A stretch of 43,450 nucleotides of DNA from assembly GCA_013695475.1 (NCBI GenBank), contig JACDAJ010000246.1, forward strand, positions 1 to 43,450, read 5' to 3'. This document shows, piece after piece, positions 31,916 to 39,635 of this stretch. Both the position numbers and the translations under genes were made by a program. A model generated the notes under the pieces. That model was given only the letters and a program-made list of their open reading frames with translations, ran no database searches and was not told where the DNA came from. The DNA comes from Rubrobacter sp. Its GTDB lineage: Bacteria; Actinomycetota; Rubrobacteria; Rubrobacterales; Rubrobacteraceae. Within the stretch, counting starts at the first letter, position 1; the number at the start of each line of letters is the position of its first letter.

Positions 31916-32610
31916 GCGGCTTCCTTTCGTCCCGAGTAAACGGCGAAACGGTGGTTTTTGTACCATACGTCCACCGCCGCGAACCCCGCCTCCCCCATCC
32001 ACCCGAGCTGAGATTCGAGGGTCGAGCTTTTATCCGTCTCCATCCGGCGAAGCGCCGATGAGATGTCCTCCTCGCCCGCTCCTTTTCCGCAGGCGTGCCG
32101 CAGCCACGCTTCGTGGTACTTCGCCTCGATCTCCGGCGTCCTCCCGAGGACTTGATCCGCATTGATGAAAACCCCTCCATCCACGAGAACGCGATGGGCT
32201 TCCCGAAAGACCCTTCGTTTCGCTCCGTCTTCGAGATGGTGCATGGATAACGCGGAAACAACGACCTCATATTCCCCCGGCAGAGCCTCCCTCGCATAGT
32301 CCATGGGAAGGAATGTGTACCGCCCGTCCGGCTCGCCCGCAAATCGGCCCCTCGCGACATCGAGCATCCCCTCGGAGAAGTCCGCCATCGCGACCTCCGC
32401 CTGCGGGAAAGCCCTCCCGACCATCGCGCCGAGAAGCCCCGTCCCCGCCCCGAGATCGAGAACCCGGAACGCCTCTCCGCGACCCATCGGGATAAGCTCC
32501 ATCACCGCCCCGTAAAACTCATCAAAGCACGGAACCAGTTGCCGCCGCGCCCGATCATAGCCCCCGGCACCCTTGCCGAACAAACGCCCGACCTCCGACG
32601 CCGCGCTCAT
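31912..32610 (-). CDS. Class I SAM methyltransferase
   Basis: 232 residues. Motif I is VLDLGAGTGLLGAMVGRAFP, motif II MADFSEGMLDVA, and motif IV/post region EVVVSALSMHHLEDGAKRRVFR. The substrate is unknown; the layout matches general small-molecule or lipid methyltransferases. The ATG at 32610 has no Shine-Dalgarno and lies nine bases from an inverted repeat (32619-32633). It is the first gene of a minus-strand set that includes the damaged methyltransferase and leuCD. Confidence 0.85.
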   Translation of the reverse strand: MSAASEVGRLFGKGAGGYDRARRQLVPCFDEFYGAVMELIPMGRGEAFRVLDLGAGTGLLGAMVGRAFPQAEVAMADFSEGMLDVARGRFAGEPDGRYTFLPMDYAREALPGEYEVVVSALSMHHLEDGAKRRVFREAHRVLVDGGVFINADQVLGRTPEIEAKYHEAWLRHACGKGAGEEDISSALRRMETDKSSTLESQLGWMGEAGFAAVDVWYKNHRFAVYSGRKEAA

Positions 32611-32618
32611 TTGCTTTG

Positions 32619-32633
32619 TCTCACTGTTTGAGA
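32619..32633. promoter_or_regulatory. Candidate IclR-type operator
   Basis: TCTCA-CTGTT-TGAGA is an inverted repeat between the divergent IclR regulator and methyltransferase genes. IclR-family regulators bind short AT-containing inverted repeats of this kind, and NdgR/LtbR normally act between their own gene and leuCD. The assignment is inference from position. Confidence 0.5.
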
Positions 32634-32675
32634 TATCGTGTTCATCAAATGGTCAGTCTATATGAAAGGGGCGAG

Positions 32676-33365
32676 GTGGGCAAGAGCGGGGTCGGGGTTT
32701 TGGACAAGTCGGTTTTGATCCTCTCGTTTTTGTCGGAGGCTGGCTCGTCGAGTTTGGCGGAGGTTGTTTCGGGGACGAGTTTGCCGCGTCCGACGGCGCA
32801 TCGTTTGCTTTCGGCTTTGGAGGCGCACCATCTCGTGGCGCGGGACGGCAAGAAGTTCGCGCTCGGGATGCGTTTGCTCGGGTGGGGCGCGAGGGCGGCT
32901 CCGGCGCGCGACCTCGTGGAAGCGTCGAGGCCGGTTCTCAAAAGGCTCCGCGACGAAACGGGGGAGAGCACGCAACTTTACGTGAGGGAGGGCGACCACC
33001 GGGTATGCGTCGCGTCGTCGGAGAGGGCGAGCGGGGGGCTTCGGGACACCGTCCACGTCGGGGCGATCATGCCCCTCGCCCGAGGCTCCGCCGGAAAGGT
33101 TCTCCTCGCATGGGCCGAGGATGGAGCGGAGCATCGCGACGTGGCGGAACTCGACGGGGTGAAAACCCTCGGGTGGGCCGAGAGCGTCGCGGAGAGGGAG
33201 GCGGGGGTGGCGAGCGTGAGCGCGCCCGTCTTCGGAGAAGGTGGAAAGCTCCTCGCGGTGGTGTCCGCGAGCGGGCCGATCTCCCGCCTCGGGGAGAGTC
33301 CGGGGGGAAAGCTCGCAAGCTCCGTCGTCGCGGCGGCGCGGGAGATCGAGCGAGCGACGCGCTAA
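32676..33365 (+). CDS. IclR-family regulator of the NdgR/LtbR type
   Basis: 229 residues from GTG 32676; an ATG at 32649 would add nine. The order SGVGVLDKSVLILSFL, winged helix LPRPTAHRLLSALEAHHLVARD, TGESTQLYVREGDHRVCVASSE, GLRDTVHVG and GWAESVAEREAGVASVSAPV closely follows actinobacterial NdgR/LtbR, regulators of leuCD and amino-acid metabolism. The GTG is preferred because AAAGGGG lies just upstream and the family begins at SGVGVLDK. In many actinobacteria this gene is directly divergent from leuCD. Here two methyltransferase genes lie between. Confidence 0.88.
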   Translation: MGKSGVGVLDKSVLILSFLSEAGSSSLAEVVSGTSLPRPTAHRLLSALEAHHLVARDGKKFALGMRLLGWGARAAPARDLVEASRPVLKRLRDETGESTQLYVREGDHRVCVASSERASGGLRDTVHVGAIMPLARGSAGKVLLAWAEDGAEHRDVAELDGVKTLGWAESVAEREAGVASVSAPVFGEGGKLLAVVSASGPISRLGESPGGKLASSVVAAAREIERATR

Positions 33366-33372
33366 CGCGAAC

Positions 33373-35025
33373 TCAGACGAGGCGGCGCTCATAGACCTTC
33401 TCCAAGCCGCACATCCCGGAACCGTCGAGGACAGCTCTCTCGAAGGTAATGGCTGCGCGTCCGCCATCCAGTTCCAGGGTAGCGATCTGGTTTTCCAGCC
33501 AGGGTTCCGGGTGGGTCAGGCGCCACCCGATACGTTCCTCTTTCACGCCGGCGAGGCGCGAGAGGAGACGCCCGAACACGGCTGCCGGCTCCGTCCAGGC
33601 GAGTCTTTGGAGACGCTTCTTGCTTCCGGGGAGGGCGTTGCGAAAAGGCGAACACACCGCTTGGTAGACCGCGCTCTCCACAGGCTTATCGAAGGTCGCC
33701 TCCGCCAGGTAGCCGTGGTGCACGTCGCCGGAGAGGACGATGACCGAGGAAGGCGAGGCTCCCCGTTTGCCGGAGGCTACTTTCTGTATGAGATCCGCCA
33801 GGGCAGTGAAGGAGCGCTGAAAAGAGGCCCAGTGGTCGAGATCCTGCGAGCGCCGGAGGCCCTCGGCCCACCTCGCCGCCTTGCGGCCCCAGGCTCCGGC
33901 GCACAGGGCTTCGTTCCAGCTCTGAAGGTGGTGCATGCCCGGTCCGAGGAGAAAGGGAAGCGAGGTGCCAAGCAGGAGATGATCGAAGTCGCCGGTCGCC
34001 TGCGACTCGATCCAGCGCCACTCCTCGTCGCCTGTCATGGAGCGTCGCCCCTCCTCCAAAACTCGTCCCCCGCAGGAGTCCATCATCACCAGCCGGACGT
34101 TCCCGAGGTCGCGGTGGAAGCTCCAGCGAATACCTTCGGGTTCGCGATGCGTGCGGTAGGCGAACTCGCTCAGGACGGGCCAGGCATCCTCCGAAGATAC
34201 GACCTTCGCATAAAGCTCGTCTTTCTCGAGGGCCGCCGGAGAGAGGTTGCCGAGGTGCTGGTAGAGCCAGTACGAGGCGTAGCCGCCGATGATCTGGGCG
34301 TCCCACCACGGCTGCGACCTCATCTCCTCCAGCCAGGCTTCGGAGATGTTCCAGTCATCGTCCACCTCGTGGTCGTCGAAGATCATGGCCGAGGGTACGG
34401 TCGAGAGGAGCCACCTTGTGGTGGGTTCTCCCCAGGCGACGTGGTAGAGATGGGCGTACTCTTCGAAGTCCGCCACGACCTCGCCCGGAGTCTGGCTCGT
34501 GTCCCAACGCGAACGGATAAACTCGACCGTCTCCCGCGGCGGCTTGTGCGCATAGACCTGATCCCCTAGCATCACCAGCGCGTGCGGCCTGTCTTCTGGA
34601 ATTTCGTCCCGCAACCGCGTTGCCATCGAGTGAAGAGCGTCCACCCCGAGACCGCGCTCCTCCTTCTCGCTGCTCAGCGTGTGCGGCGGCTCGTGCGGGG
34701 CGCAAATGCGGCACGAGCCGAACACCAGCTTTAATGGCTCTCCCGCTGGGGGAGTCCGGATCACGCTCGGCGGAAAAGCGGATCCCTCTTCCGGCCACCG
34801 CTTCTCGCCACCGAGGAACACTTCGTACTCATAGGCTTCGCCCGGTTCGAGCCCGGCGACGCGAACCAGCGCGTAATGGTGGTTCCCGACACGAAAGGTG
34901 CGGCGCCGATAGCTCCGCCCGCCCGCACGAACCTCCGCCTCGCAGGCCGCGTCCGTCTCCACCCAGATAGTGGCTTCCGCAGCCGAGGCGAAGCGAAGCA
35001 GCGGGCCGAGGATCAAACCCGCCAC
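33373..35025 (-). CDS. PhoD-like alkaline phosphatase / metallophosphoesterase
   Basis: 550 residues. An N-terminal fibronectin-like sandwich (about 1-95) precedes the PhoD catalytic domain: LVFGSCR, MLGDQVYAH, IFDDHEVDDDWN and VIVLSGDVHHGYLAEA carry the metal ligands. No clear Tat signal is seen, so it may be cytoplasmic or anchored otherwise. The GTG at 35025 is used. The gene contains many CTG and CAG codons, unlike its neighbours, which suggests later acquisition. The substrate is uncertain; phosphodiesters are usual. It is convergent with the IclR gene, with seven bases between. Confidence 0.88.
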   Translation of the reverse strand: MAGLILGPLLRFASAAEATIWVETDAACEAEVRAGGRSYRRRTFRVGNHHYALVRVAGLEPGEAYEYEVFLGGEKRWPEEGSAFPPSVIRTPPAGEPLKLVFGSCRICAPHEPPHTLSSEKEERGLGVDALHSMATRLRDEIPEDRPHALVMLGDQVYAHKPPRETVEFIRSRWDTSQTPGEVVADFEEYAHLYHVAWGEPTTRWLLSTVPSAMIFDDHEVDDDWNISEAWLEEMRSQPWWDAQIIGGYASYWLYQHLGNLSPAALEKDELYAKVVSSEDAWPVLSEFAYRTHREPEGIRWSFHRDLGNVRLVMMDSCGGRVLEEGRRSMTGDEEWRWIESQATGDFDHLLLGTSLPFLLGPGMHHLQSWNEALCAGAWGRKAARWAEGLRRSQDLDHWASFQRSFTALADLIQKVASGKRGASPSSVIVLSGDVHHGYLAEATFDKPVESAVYQAVCSPFRNALPGSKKRLQRLAWTEPAAVFGRLLSRLAGVKEERIGWRLTHPEPWLENQIATLELDGGRAAITFERAVLDGSGMCGLEKVYERRLV

Positions 35026-35111
35026 GCGACATCCCCACGGCTACAAAAAGCCCCTTCTCTCACGAAACCTCCCGAACCGACCGCGGATTGCATACCCGCA
35101 AACCGTCGGTC

Positions 35112-36083
35112 TCACCCCTCGCGCCGCTCGGAGTCCGGGGCAGGGGTGTCGTCGCGACCCTGCCCGCGCGTTTTCCACAGGGAGGCGAGGATCGAGGCCG
35201 TCACGGTGAGGGCGATGAAGGGGAGCGAAATCCAGATCGGCACCTTCTCGTCGAAGATTCCCGTATAAAAGAACTTCGCCCCGACGAACACGAGCACGAC
35301 GGCGAGTCCGACGCTCAAATACACGAACCTCTCCATCATCCCGGCGAGCATGAAATACAAAGGGCGGAGGCCGAGGACGGCGAAGGCGTTCGCCGACCAC
35401 ACGATGAACGCGCTCGACGTGATCGCGAATATGGCCGGGATCGAGTCAACCGCGAAGACCACGTCCGTCGTTCCGACGACGATGATGACGGCGAAGAGAG
35501 GGGTCGCGACGAGCTTCCCGGCGTGGCGCGTGAAAAAGCGATCGCCCTCGAAATCATCGGTCATCGGGACGAGGCGGCGCGTGAGGCGGAGGATGGGGTT
35601 TTTGTTCGGATCCACCTCGGCGCCGTCGTGGAAGGCCATGCGGATGCCCGTGAAGATGAGAAACGCGCCGAAGACGAAGACGATCCACTCGTATCGGTCG
35701 AGAAGCTCCGCGCCGACGGCGATGAACACCCCGCGCAAAACGAGCGCGCCGATGATCCCCCAGAAAAGCACCCGATATTGATAGCGCGAAGGAACCGCGA
35801 AGAACGAGAAGATGAGCGCGAAGACGAACACGTTGTCCACCGAGAGGCTTTTCTCGACGATGTACCCCGTGAAGTATTCGCCCCCCCTTTGCGGCCCCGC
35901 CACGAGAAGGACGACCACACCGAAGAGGAGGGCGGCGGCGATCCAGAAAACGCTCATCATCGTCGCCTGCCGGAAGGAAATCTCCCGCGACTTCCGGGCG
36001 AAGAAGAGGAGGTCGAGGACGAGAAGCCCGGTGATGAGCGCCGTGAACCCGACCCATGCCCATAACGGAAAGCTAGTCGTCAC
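35112..36083 (-). CDS. TerC-family integral membrane protein
   Basis: 323 residues with about nine membrane segments. The two TerC repeats are seen in EKSLSVDNVFVFALIFSFF and DVVFAVDSIPAIFAITSSAF. TerC/Alx proteins are linked to manganese export, metal loading of exported proteins and tellurite resistance. The start GTG at 36083 is set by GGGGGGTGATGC. That ribosome site lies in the right arm of a short hairpin (CCCC-ATTTTCG-GGGG), so translation may be structure-controlled. Confidence 0.93.
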   Translation of the reverse strand: MTTSFPLWAWVGFTALITGLLVLDLLFFARKSREISFRQATMMSVFWIAAALLFGVVVLLVAGPQRGGEYFTGYIVEKSLSVDNVFVFALIFSFFAVPSRYQYRVLFWGIIGALVLRGVFIAVGAELLDRYEWIVFVFGAFLIFTGIRMAFHDGAEVDPNKNPILRLTRRLVPMTDDFEGDRFFTRHAGKLVATPLFAVIIVVGTTDVVFAVDSIPAIFAITSSAFIVWSANAFAVLGLRPLYFMLAGMMERFVYLSVGLAVVLVFVGAKFFYTGIFDEKVPIWISLPFIALTVTASILASLWKTRGQGRDDTPAPDSERREG

Positions 36084-36089
36084 GCATCA

Positions 36090-36110
36090 CCCCCCGAAAA
36101 TGGGGAGAGT
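36090..36110 (-). promoter_or_regulatory. Hairpin covering the terC ribosome-binding site
   Basis: On the minus strand CCCC-ATTTTCG-GGGG folds so that the G-rich Shine-Dalgarno is base-paired. It begins about eight bases upstream of the terC GTG. Confidence 0.45.
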
Positions 36111-36146
36111 GAAACGCCGAAGGCGAGCCTCTCGTTCGCGCGGATT

Positions 36147-36325
36147 GCGAATCGGAAATCGCGATCCGCATTATTTCGATTCGCGTTTCGCGGCGCGCGG
36201 CGACCGCCGTGCGGGTTTGGGGTGGTCGGGGCGTACCTCATATTTCGACTCCTCGGCTCGTGTTTCACGACAAGCCGGAAGTCTCTCCACCCTCTTCGAG
36301 AGGGGCGGCTCCGCCGGGCGCGTTC
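36147..36325 (-). repeat. Cluster of four inverted repeats upstream of terC
   Basis: In minus-strand order: GGCGGAGCCGCC (near 36304-36315); CCTCTCGAAGAGG (near 36289-36301); a long interrupted stem GACTTCCGGCTTGTCGTG / CACGAGCCGAGGAGTC with AAA loop (36248-36284); and GCGAATCG / CGATTCGC (36147-36184) enclosing the palindrome ATCGCGAT. Together they look like a structured leader. Confidence 0.45.
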
Positions 36326-36620
36326 ACTATCGTGTGCGCCGTATTGACGACGAAACCGTGAAGGATACTCCCTTCCGGGCGATCCGTACACCGGATCGAG
36401 GCCAAGTTTATCACGCGAAGAATGCTCGGTGGAAAAGGCGGCGAAGGCGGGGAAATTTGCCGATCCACCGAAAAATACGTAGTTTGAGTCATGTAATTTT
36501 ATAGGTGTGCCTTCTCGTGGCGGGTGCGAACATGCTTTTCGAGGGTTGCGAGGCATCCGGCGAATATCGCGGGAAGCGGTCTTACCTCCGCCGTGCAGGG
36601 AACGACGAAAGGGACGGAAC

Positions 36621-38636
36621 ATGGACACACGAACCACCATCGGATCGAGGGCGGCCATCATCGCGGCCTTGCTCGCGACTTTCCTCGCGGTCGCCTTGTG
36701 GCACTCATCCCCCGCGAAGGCGGCGGACTTCGACGTGGGCAACGGGGACGTCGCCGGACTCAAAGCCGCGATCAACGCCGCGAACCAAAACAATGAGGCC
36801 GACACCATAAGCCTCGCCGATAACGGCACGTACACGCTCACGGAGGTGGACAACACCGCCGAAGGTTCCAACGGGCTTCCTCAGATCGCCAGCGAGATCA
36901 CGATAGAGGGCAACGGGGCGACGATACAAAGGAGCGACGCGGATGGCACACCCGCGTTCCGCATCCTTCGGGTATCTGATGACGGGAACCTCACGCTCGA
37001 AAGCACGACGATCTCCGGCGGCGACGGGAACGGCGGAGGCGGCAACGGCGGGGGCGGCGCCCTCAACCGCGGCACCCTCACCGCCTCGAACTCGACGTTC
37101 TCGCAAAACATCGGCGGCCTCGGCGGCGGCATATTCAACGTTTTCGGCACGCTCGACATCTCGAACTCCACATTCCCGGAGAACCTCACCGGCAATCGTG
37201 CCAACAGACAGGGCGGCGGCATATACAACCTCGCCGGCGACCTCGACATCTCGGGTTCGACCTTCTCGAAGAACTCCGCCGATCTCGACGGCGGCGCCAT
37301 TTACCATAGCTCCTCCGACGGCTCCGTCACCGTCTCGAACTCGACCTTCTCGGAGAACACCGCCGGTAGAAACGGCGGCGGCATCTTCCACCGACGAGGC
37401 GCCCTCACCGTCTCGGACTCCACCTTCTCGAAGAACACCGCAAACGGCAAATTCGACTTCGAGGGCGGCGGCATATACACCGCAAACGAGGAATTCACCG
37501 AGGATCCCGAGGATCCCGAGGATCGAACGACCATAACCAACTCGACTTTCACCGAAAACAAAGCCACCGGGACAGACGGAGCGGCGGGCGGGGCCATACA
37601 AAATATTCAAGGTCTCACGGAGATAAACTTCTCGACCATCACCGGGAACACCGCGTCGGAAGGAAACGGCGGCGGCATCGCAAGCGGCGGCTACGATTCA
37701 TCCGTGGTGACGAGGATCTCTTCCTCCATCGTCACCGGGAACTCCTCGGATGTGGACAACTTCGACGGAGACAGCCCCTACGAAAGCGGTGGATTCAACC
37801 TCATCGGCGACGGAGAAAGAGCCTCCGACTTCGACGAAGACAGCGACCGAACCGGGGTGACGGTCGAGGAGGCGTTCGGCACGGACTCGCCGACCCTCGC
37901 GGACAACGGAGGGCCGACCGAGACCATCGCGCTCGAAGAGGGGGCCGGGGCGACGAACGCCGCGAACCCGAACGACTTCCCCGCCACCGACCAGCGAGGC
38001 ATAAAGCGTCCGCAGAGCGCCGCGTCCGACATCGGGGCCTTCGAGATCGAGGTTCCCGCGACAGACACGAACCTCACGCTCGACTCGGGCAGTAACGTCA
38101 TCACCTTCCCCCAGAACGTCGGACTCGGCGGAAGGCTCGTGGGCGAGGGCGGCCAAGCCGTCCCGAACGCGGAGATCATAATCGAGCGGAGATTCGCCAC
38201 CCAGAGAGCCTTCCAGCGAATAGGCGCGACGACCACGAACCAGAACGGCGCGTTCACGGCCCGCGTCTCCTCTCCACGAAACACCGTCTTCCGGGCGCGC
38301 TTCGCTGGAGACGGCGGGAGCAACCCGTCGATCGCGGCGACGCGGGTGAACGTGAGGGCGGCGGTGAACCTCCGACTCTCCCGCAACGCTGTGCGCCCCG
38401 GACAGAATGTGATCGTCTCGGGCAACGTGCGGCCTGTGAAGAGGAGCTTCGCGGTGCTCACGATCCGGCGCGGCGGGCAGATCGTCGTGAACCGGAGGAT
38501 AAACCTGAACAACCGCGGCGCATACCGCTTCGTGTACCGCGTTCCGACGCGAGGCAACTACTCGGCGACGGTTCGCTTCAACGGCGACGCCGACAACGTG
38601 GCAAACGCCTCTTCGAGGACTTTCCGGGCGCGGTAA
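36621..38636 (+). CDS. Secreted right-handed beta-helix protein with Ig-like C-terminus
   Basis: 671 residues. A long signal peptide (1-34, SPAKA-AD) precedes a start common to choice-of-anchor/CSLREA-type proteins (GDVAGLKAAINAANQNNEAD). The middle (about 100-400) is a run of helix coils with the repeated pattern NSTFSxNTA plus GGGI. A Gly/Asn-rich patch (GGDGNGGGGNGGGG) lies near 135. The C-terminal ~150 residues hold two tandem beta-sandwich repeats (VGLGGRLVGEGGQAVPNAEI, VIVSGNVRPVKRSFAVLTI), which may bind the cell wall or polymers. AAAGGGACGG precedes the ATG. Cys is absent from the mature protein. A terminator follows. Confidence 0.85.
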   Translation: MDTRTTIGSRAAIIAALLATFLAVALWHSSPAKAADFDVGNGDVAGLKAAINAANQNNEADTISLADNGTYTLTEVDNTAEGSNGLPQIASEITIEGNGATIQRSDADGTPAFRILRVSDDGNLTLESTTISGGDGNGGGGNGGGGALNRGTLTASNSTFSQNIGGLGGGIFNVFGTLDISNSTFPENLTGNRANRQGGGIYNLAGDLDISGSTFSKNSADLDGGAIYHSSSDGSVTVSNSTFSENTAGRNGGGIFHRRGALTVSDSTFSKNTANGKFDFEGGGIYTANEEFTEDPEDPEDRTTITNSTFTENKATGTDGAAGGAIQNIQGLTEINFSTITGNTASEGNGGGIASGGYDSSVVTRISSSIVTGNSSDVDNFDGDSPYESGGFNLIGDGERASDFDEDSDRTGVTVEEAFGTDSPTLADNGGPTETIALEEGAGATNAANPNDFPATDQRGIKRPQSAASDIGAFEIEVPATDTNLTLDSGSNVITFPQNVGLGGRLVGEGGQAVPNAEIIIERRFATQRAFQRIGATTTNQNGAFTARVSSPRNTVFRARFAGDGGSNPSIAATRVNVRAAVNLRLSRNAVRPGQNVIVSGNVRPVKRSFAVLTIRRGGQIVVNRRINLNNRGAYRFVYRVPTRGNYSATVRFNGDADNVANASSRTFRAR

Positions 38637-38668
38637 ACACGGCCCCGCCCTCCGGGGATCCCACTACG

Positions 38669-38704
38669 ACTCCGGCGCCCGATGATCGAGGCGCCGGAGT
38701 TTTT
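38669..38704 (+). terminator. Rho-independent terminator
   Basis: ACTCCGGCGCC pairs perfectly with GGCGCCGGAGT around a 10-base loop and is followed by TTTT. It lies 33 bases after the beta-helix gene stop. It is the clearest terminator in the window. Confidence 0.9.
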
Positions 38705-38794
38705 CATTGCGGCGCGAACGACGCTCCGCCAAAGGCGAAAGCCCGGAATCAAGCCCCGCTTTCCCCGCCCCTCGAACCCGACGAGCGCGGAACT

Positions 38795-39468
38795 TCACGA
38801 AACGCGGTACGCGAACATCCGGTATCCGTGGGATTGTTCGAGCGCGGGGAACGTCGGGAAGGCCGCGCTCTTCTCGACGAGGCTCCACTTTTCGGCTTCT
38901 TCGAGCGCGTACATCTTTTCGCGGAAACCGCCGCCCCCGTACACGTCATCGCGCACCCCGAAGACCATCCACCCTCCGGGCTTCACGACGCGCACGAGTT
39001 CGTCGAAGGACTCCGGCGGGGCGTGGCCTTCGGTGAAGACGCCGATGGAGAAGGCCGCATCGAAGGAGTCGTCCGGGAAGTCGAGGGGTTCTCCGAGGGT
39101 CATTTGGCGGAGGGTTTCGTACGCGCCTTTCTTTCGGGCGACGTCCATCATGGCTTCGGAGAGGTCGATGCCGGTGAGGTTCGTGTATCCGAGGACGCGC
39201 AAAGTGTCGCCGAGGATGCCCGTCCCGACCCCCGCGTCGAGGGATTTCCCGCCCGGCGGGACGTGCCTCCCGACGAAATCGGCGGCGACGGCGGGGACCG
39301 TGTATCCGAGGGAGAGCATGTCGCCTTCGTAGTCCGCCGCCCACTCGTTGTATGCCTCCGTAGTTCGTCCGCGCTCTTCGCACCGTACACGCGGTCGAGG
39401 CGTTCTTCGCGAAGGTTCTTCTCCGAAGTTCCGATGTCTCCTCCTTCGTCCGGTTCAAGGAAGGACAT
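38795..39468 (-). pseudogene. Class I SAM methyltransferase with a one-base frameshift
   Basis: The N-terminal frame, MSFLEPDEGGDIGTSEKNLR then EERLDRVYGAKSADEL, shifts at about 39361. There GAACTACGG has lost one base relative to GAACTCACGG. The rest reads TEAYNEWAADYEGDMLSLGY, then motif I SLDAGVGTGILGDTL and DSFDAAFSIGVFTEGHAPP. Restoring one base gives a ~224-residue methyltransferase. The ATG lies five bases from TATCGT, within a perfect palindrome. An internal ATG at 39319 could still give a 174-residue product with motif I but not the N-terminal lid. The substrate is unknown. Confidence 0.8.
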
Positions 39469-39478
39469 CGTATACGAT
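39467..39478. promoter_or_regulatory. Perfect 12-bp palindrome between divergent genes
   Basis: ATCGTATACGAT overlaps the start codon of the minus-strand methyltransferase and lies 36 bases upstream of the trpS-side -10 box TATACT (39514-39519). It could be an operator. Confidence 0.4.
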
Positions 39479-39513
39479 ACGCGATCATGGATGAAACCCG
39501 GTGGCGATGCGGA

Positions 39514-39519
39514 TATACT
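39514..39519 (+). promoter_or_regulatory. -10 box of the trpS transcript
   Basis: TATACT in GGATATACTG. The predicted start lies near 39526, leaving a leader of about 110 bases before the trpS ATG. No T-box specifier or TGGNACC motif was found in that leader. Confidence 0.5.
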
Positions 39520-39529
39520 GACTCGTCCA

Positions 39530-39595
39530 ATGAGCGGAGACATGGACACGAATCGGCTTCATCGGTTTCGATGGCGGAGAAGGCTGAATTCATAG
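39530..39595 (+). CDS. Possible trpS leader peptide (21 aa)
   Basis: The ORF encodes MSGDMDTNRLHRFRWRRRLN and a final Ser. It starts ten bases after the -10 box and contains one Trp codon (39572-39574). That codon is directly followed by sequence that can pair two ways: GGAGA with TCTCC, or AAGGC with GCCTT, which exclude each other. This resembles ribosome-mediated attenuation, but a single Trp codon is weak evidence. Confidence 0.3.
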   Translation: MSGDMDTNRLHRFRWRRRLNS

Positions 39596-39635
39596 CTCTC
39601 CGGCCTTCCCACTTCGAACACGGAAAGATCGTCTC

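Larger units (their letters stand above)
36084..36620. other. 537-bp gene-free, hairpin-rich divergent intergenic region
   Basis: No gene could be supported on either strand; open frames have abnormal composition. The region holds the terC ribosome-site hairpin, a cluster of inverted repeats (36147-36325) and an AT-rich patch with TTTTATAGG near 36497, which may include the beta-helix gene promoter. I could not match it to a known riboswitch. Confidence 0.5.

Noticed and set aside
36084-36325. yybP-ykoY manganese riboswitch before terC
   Set aside because: The conserved core could not be found in the terC direction; a GGGGAGAG stretch lies on the opposite strand.
39520-39635. T-box riboswitch before trpS
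   Set aside because: No TGGNACC-type antiterminator sequence or terminator hairpin with T-tract is present.
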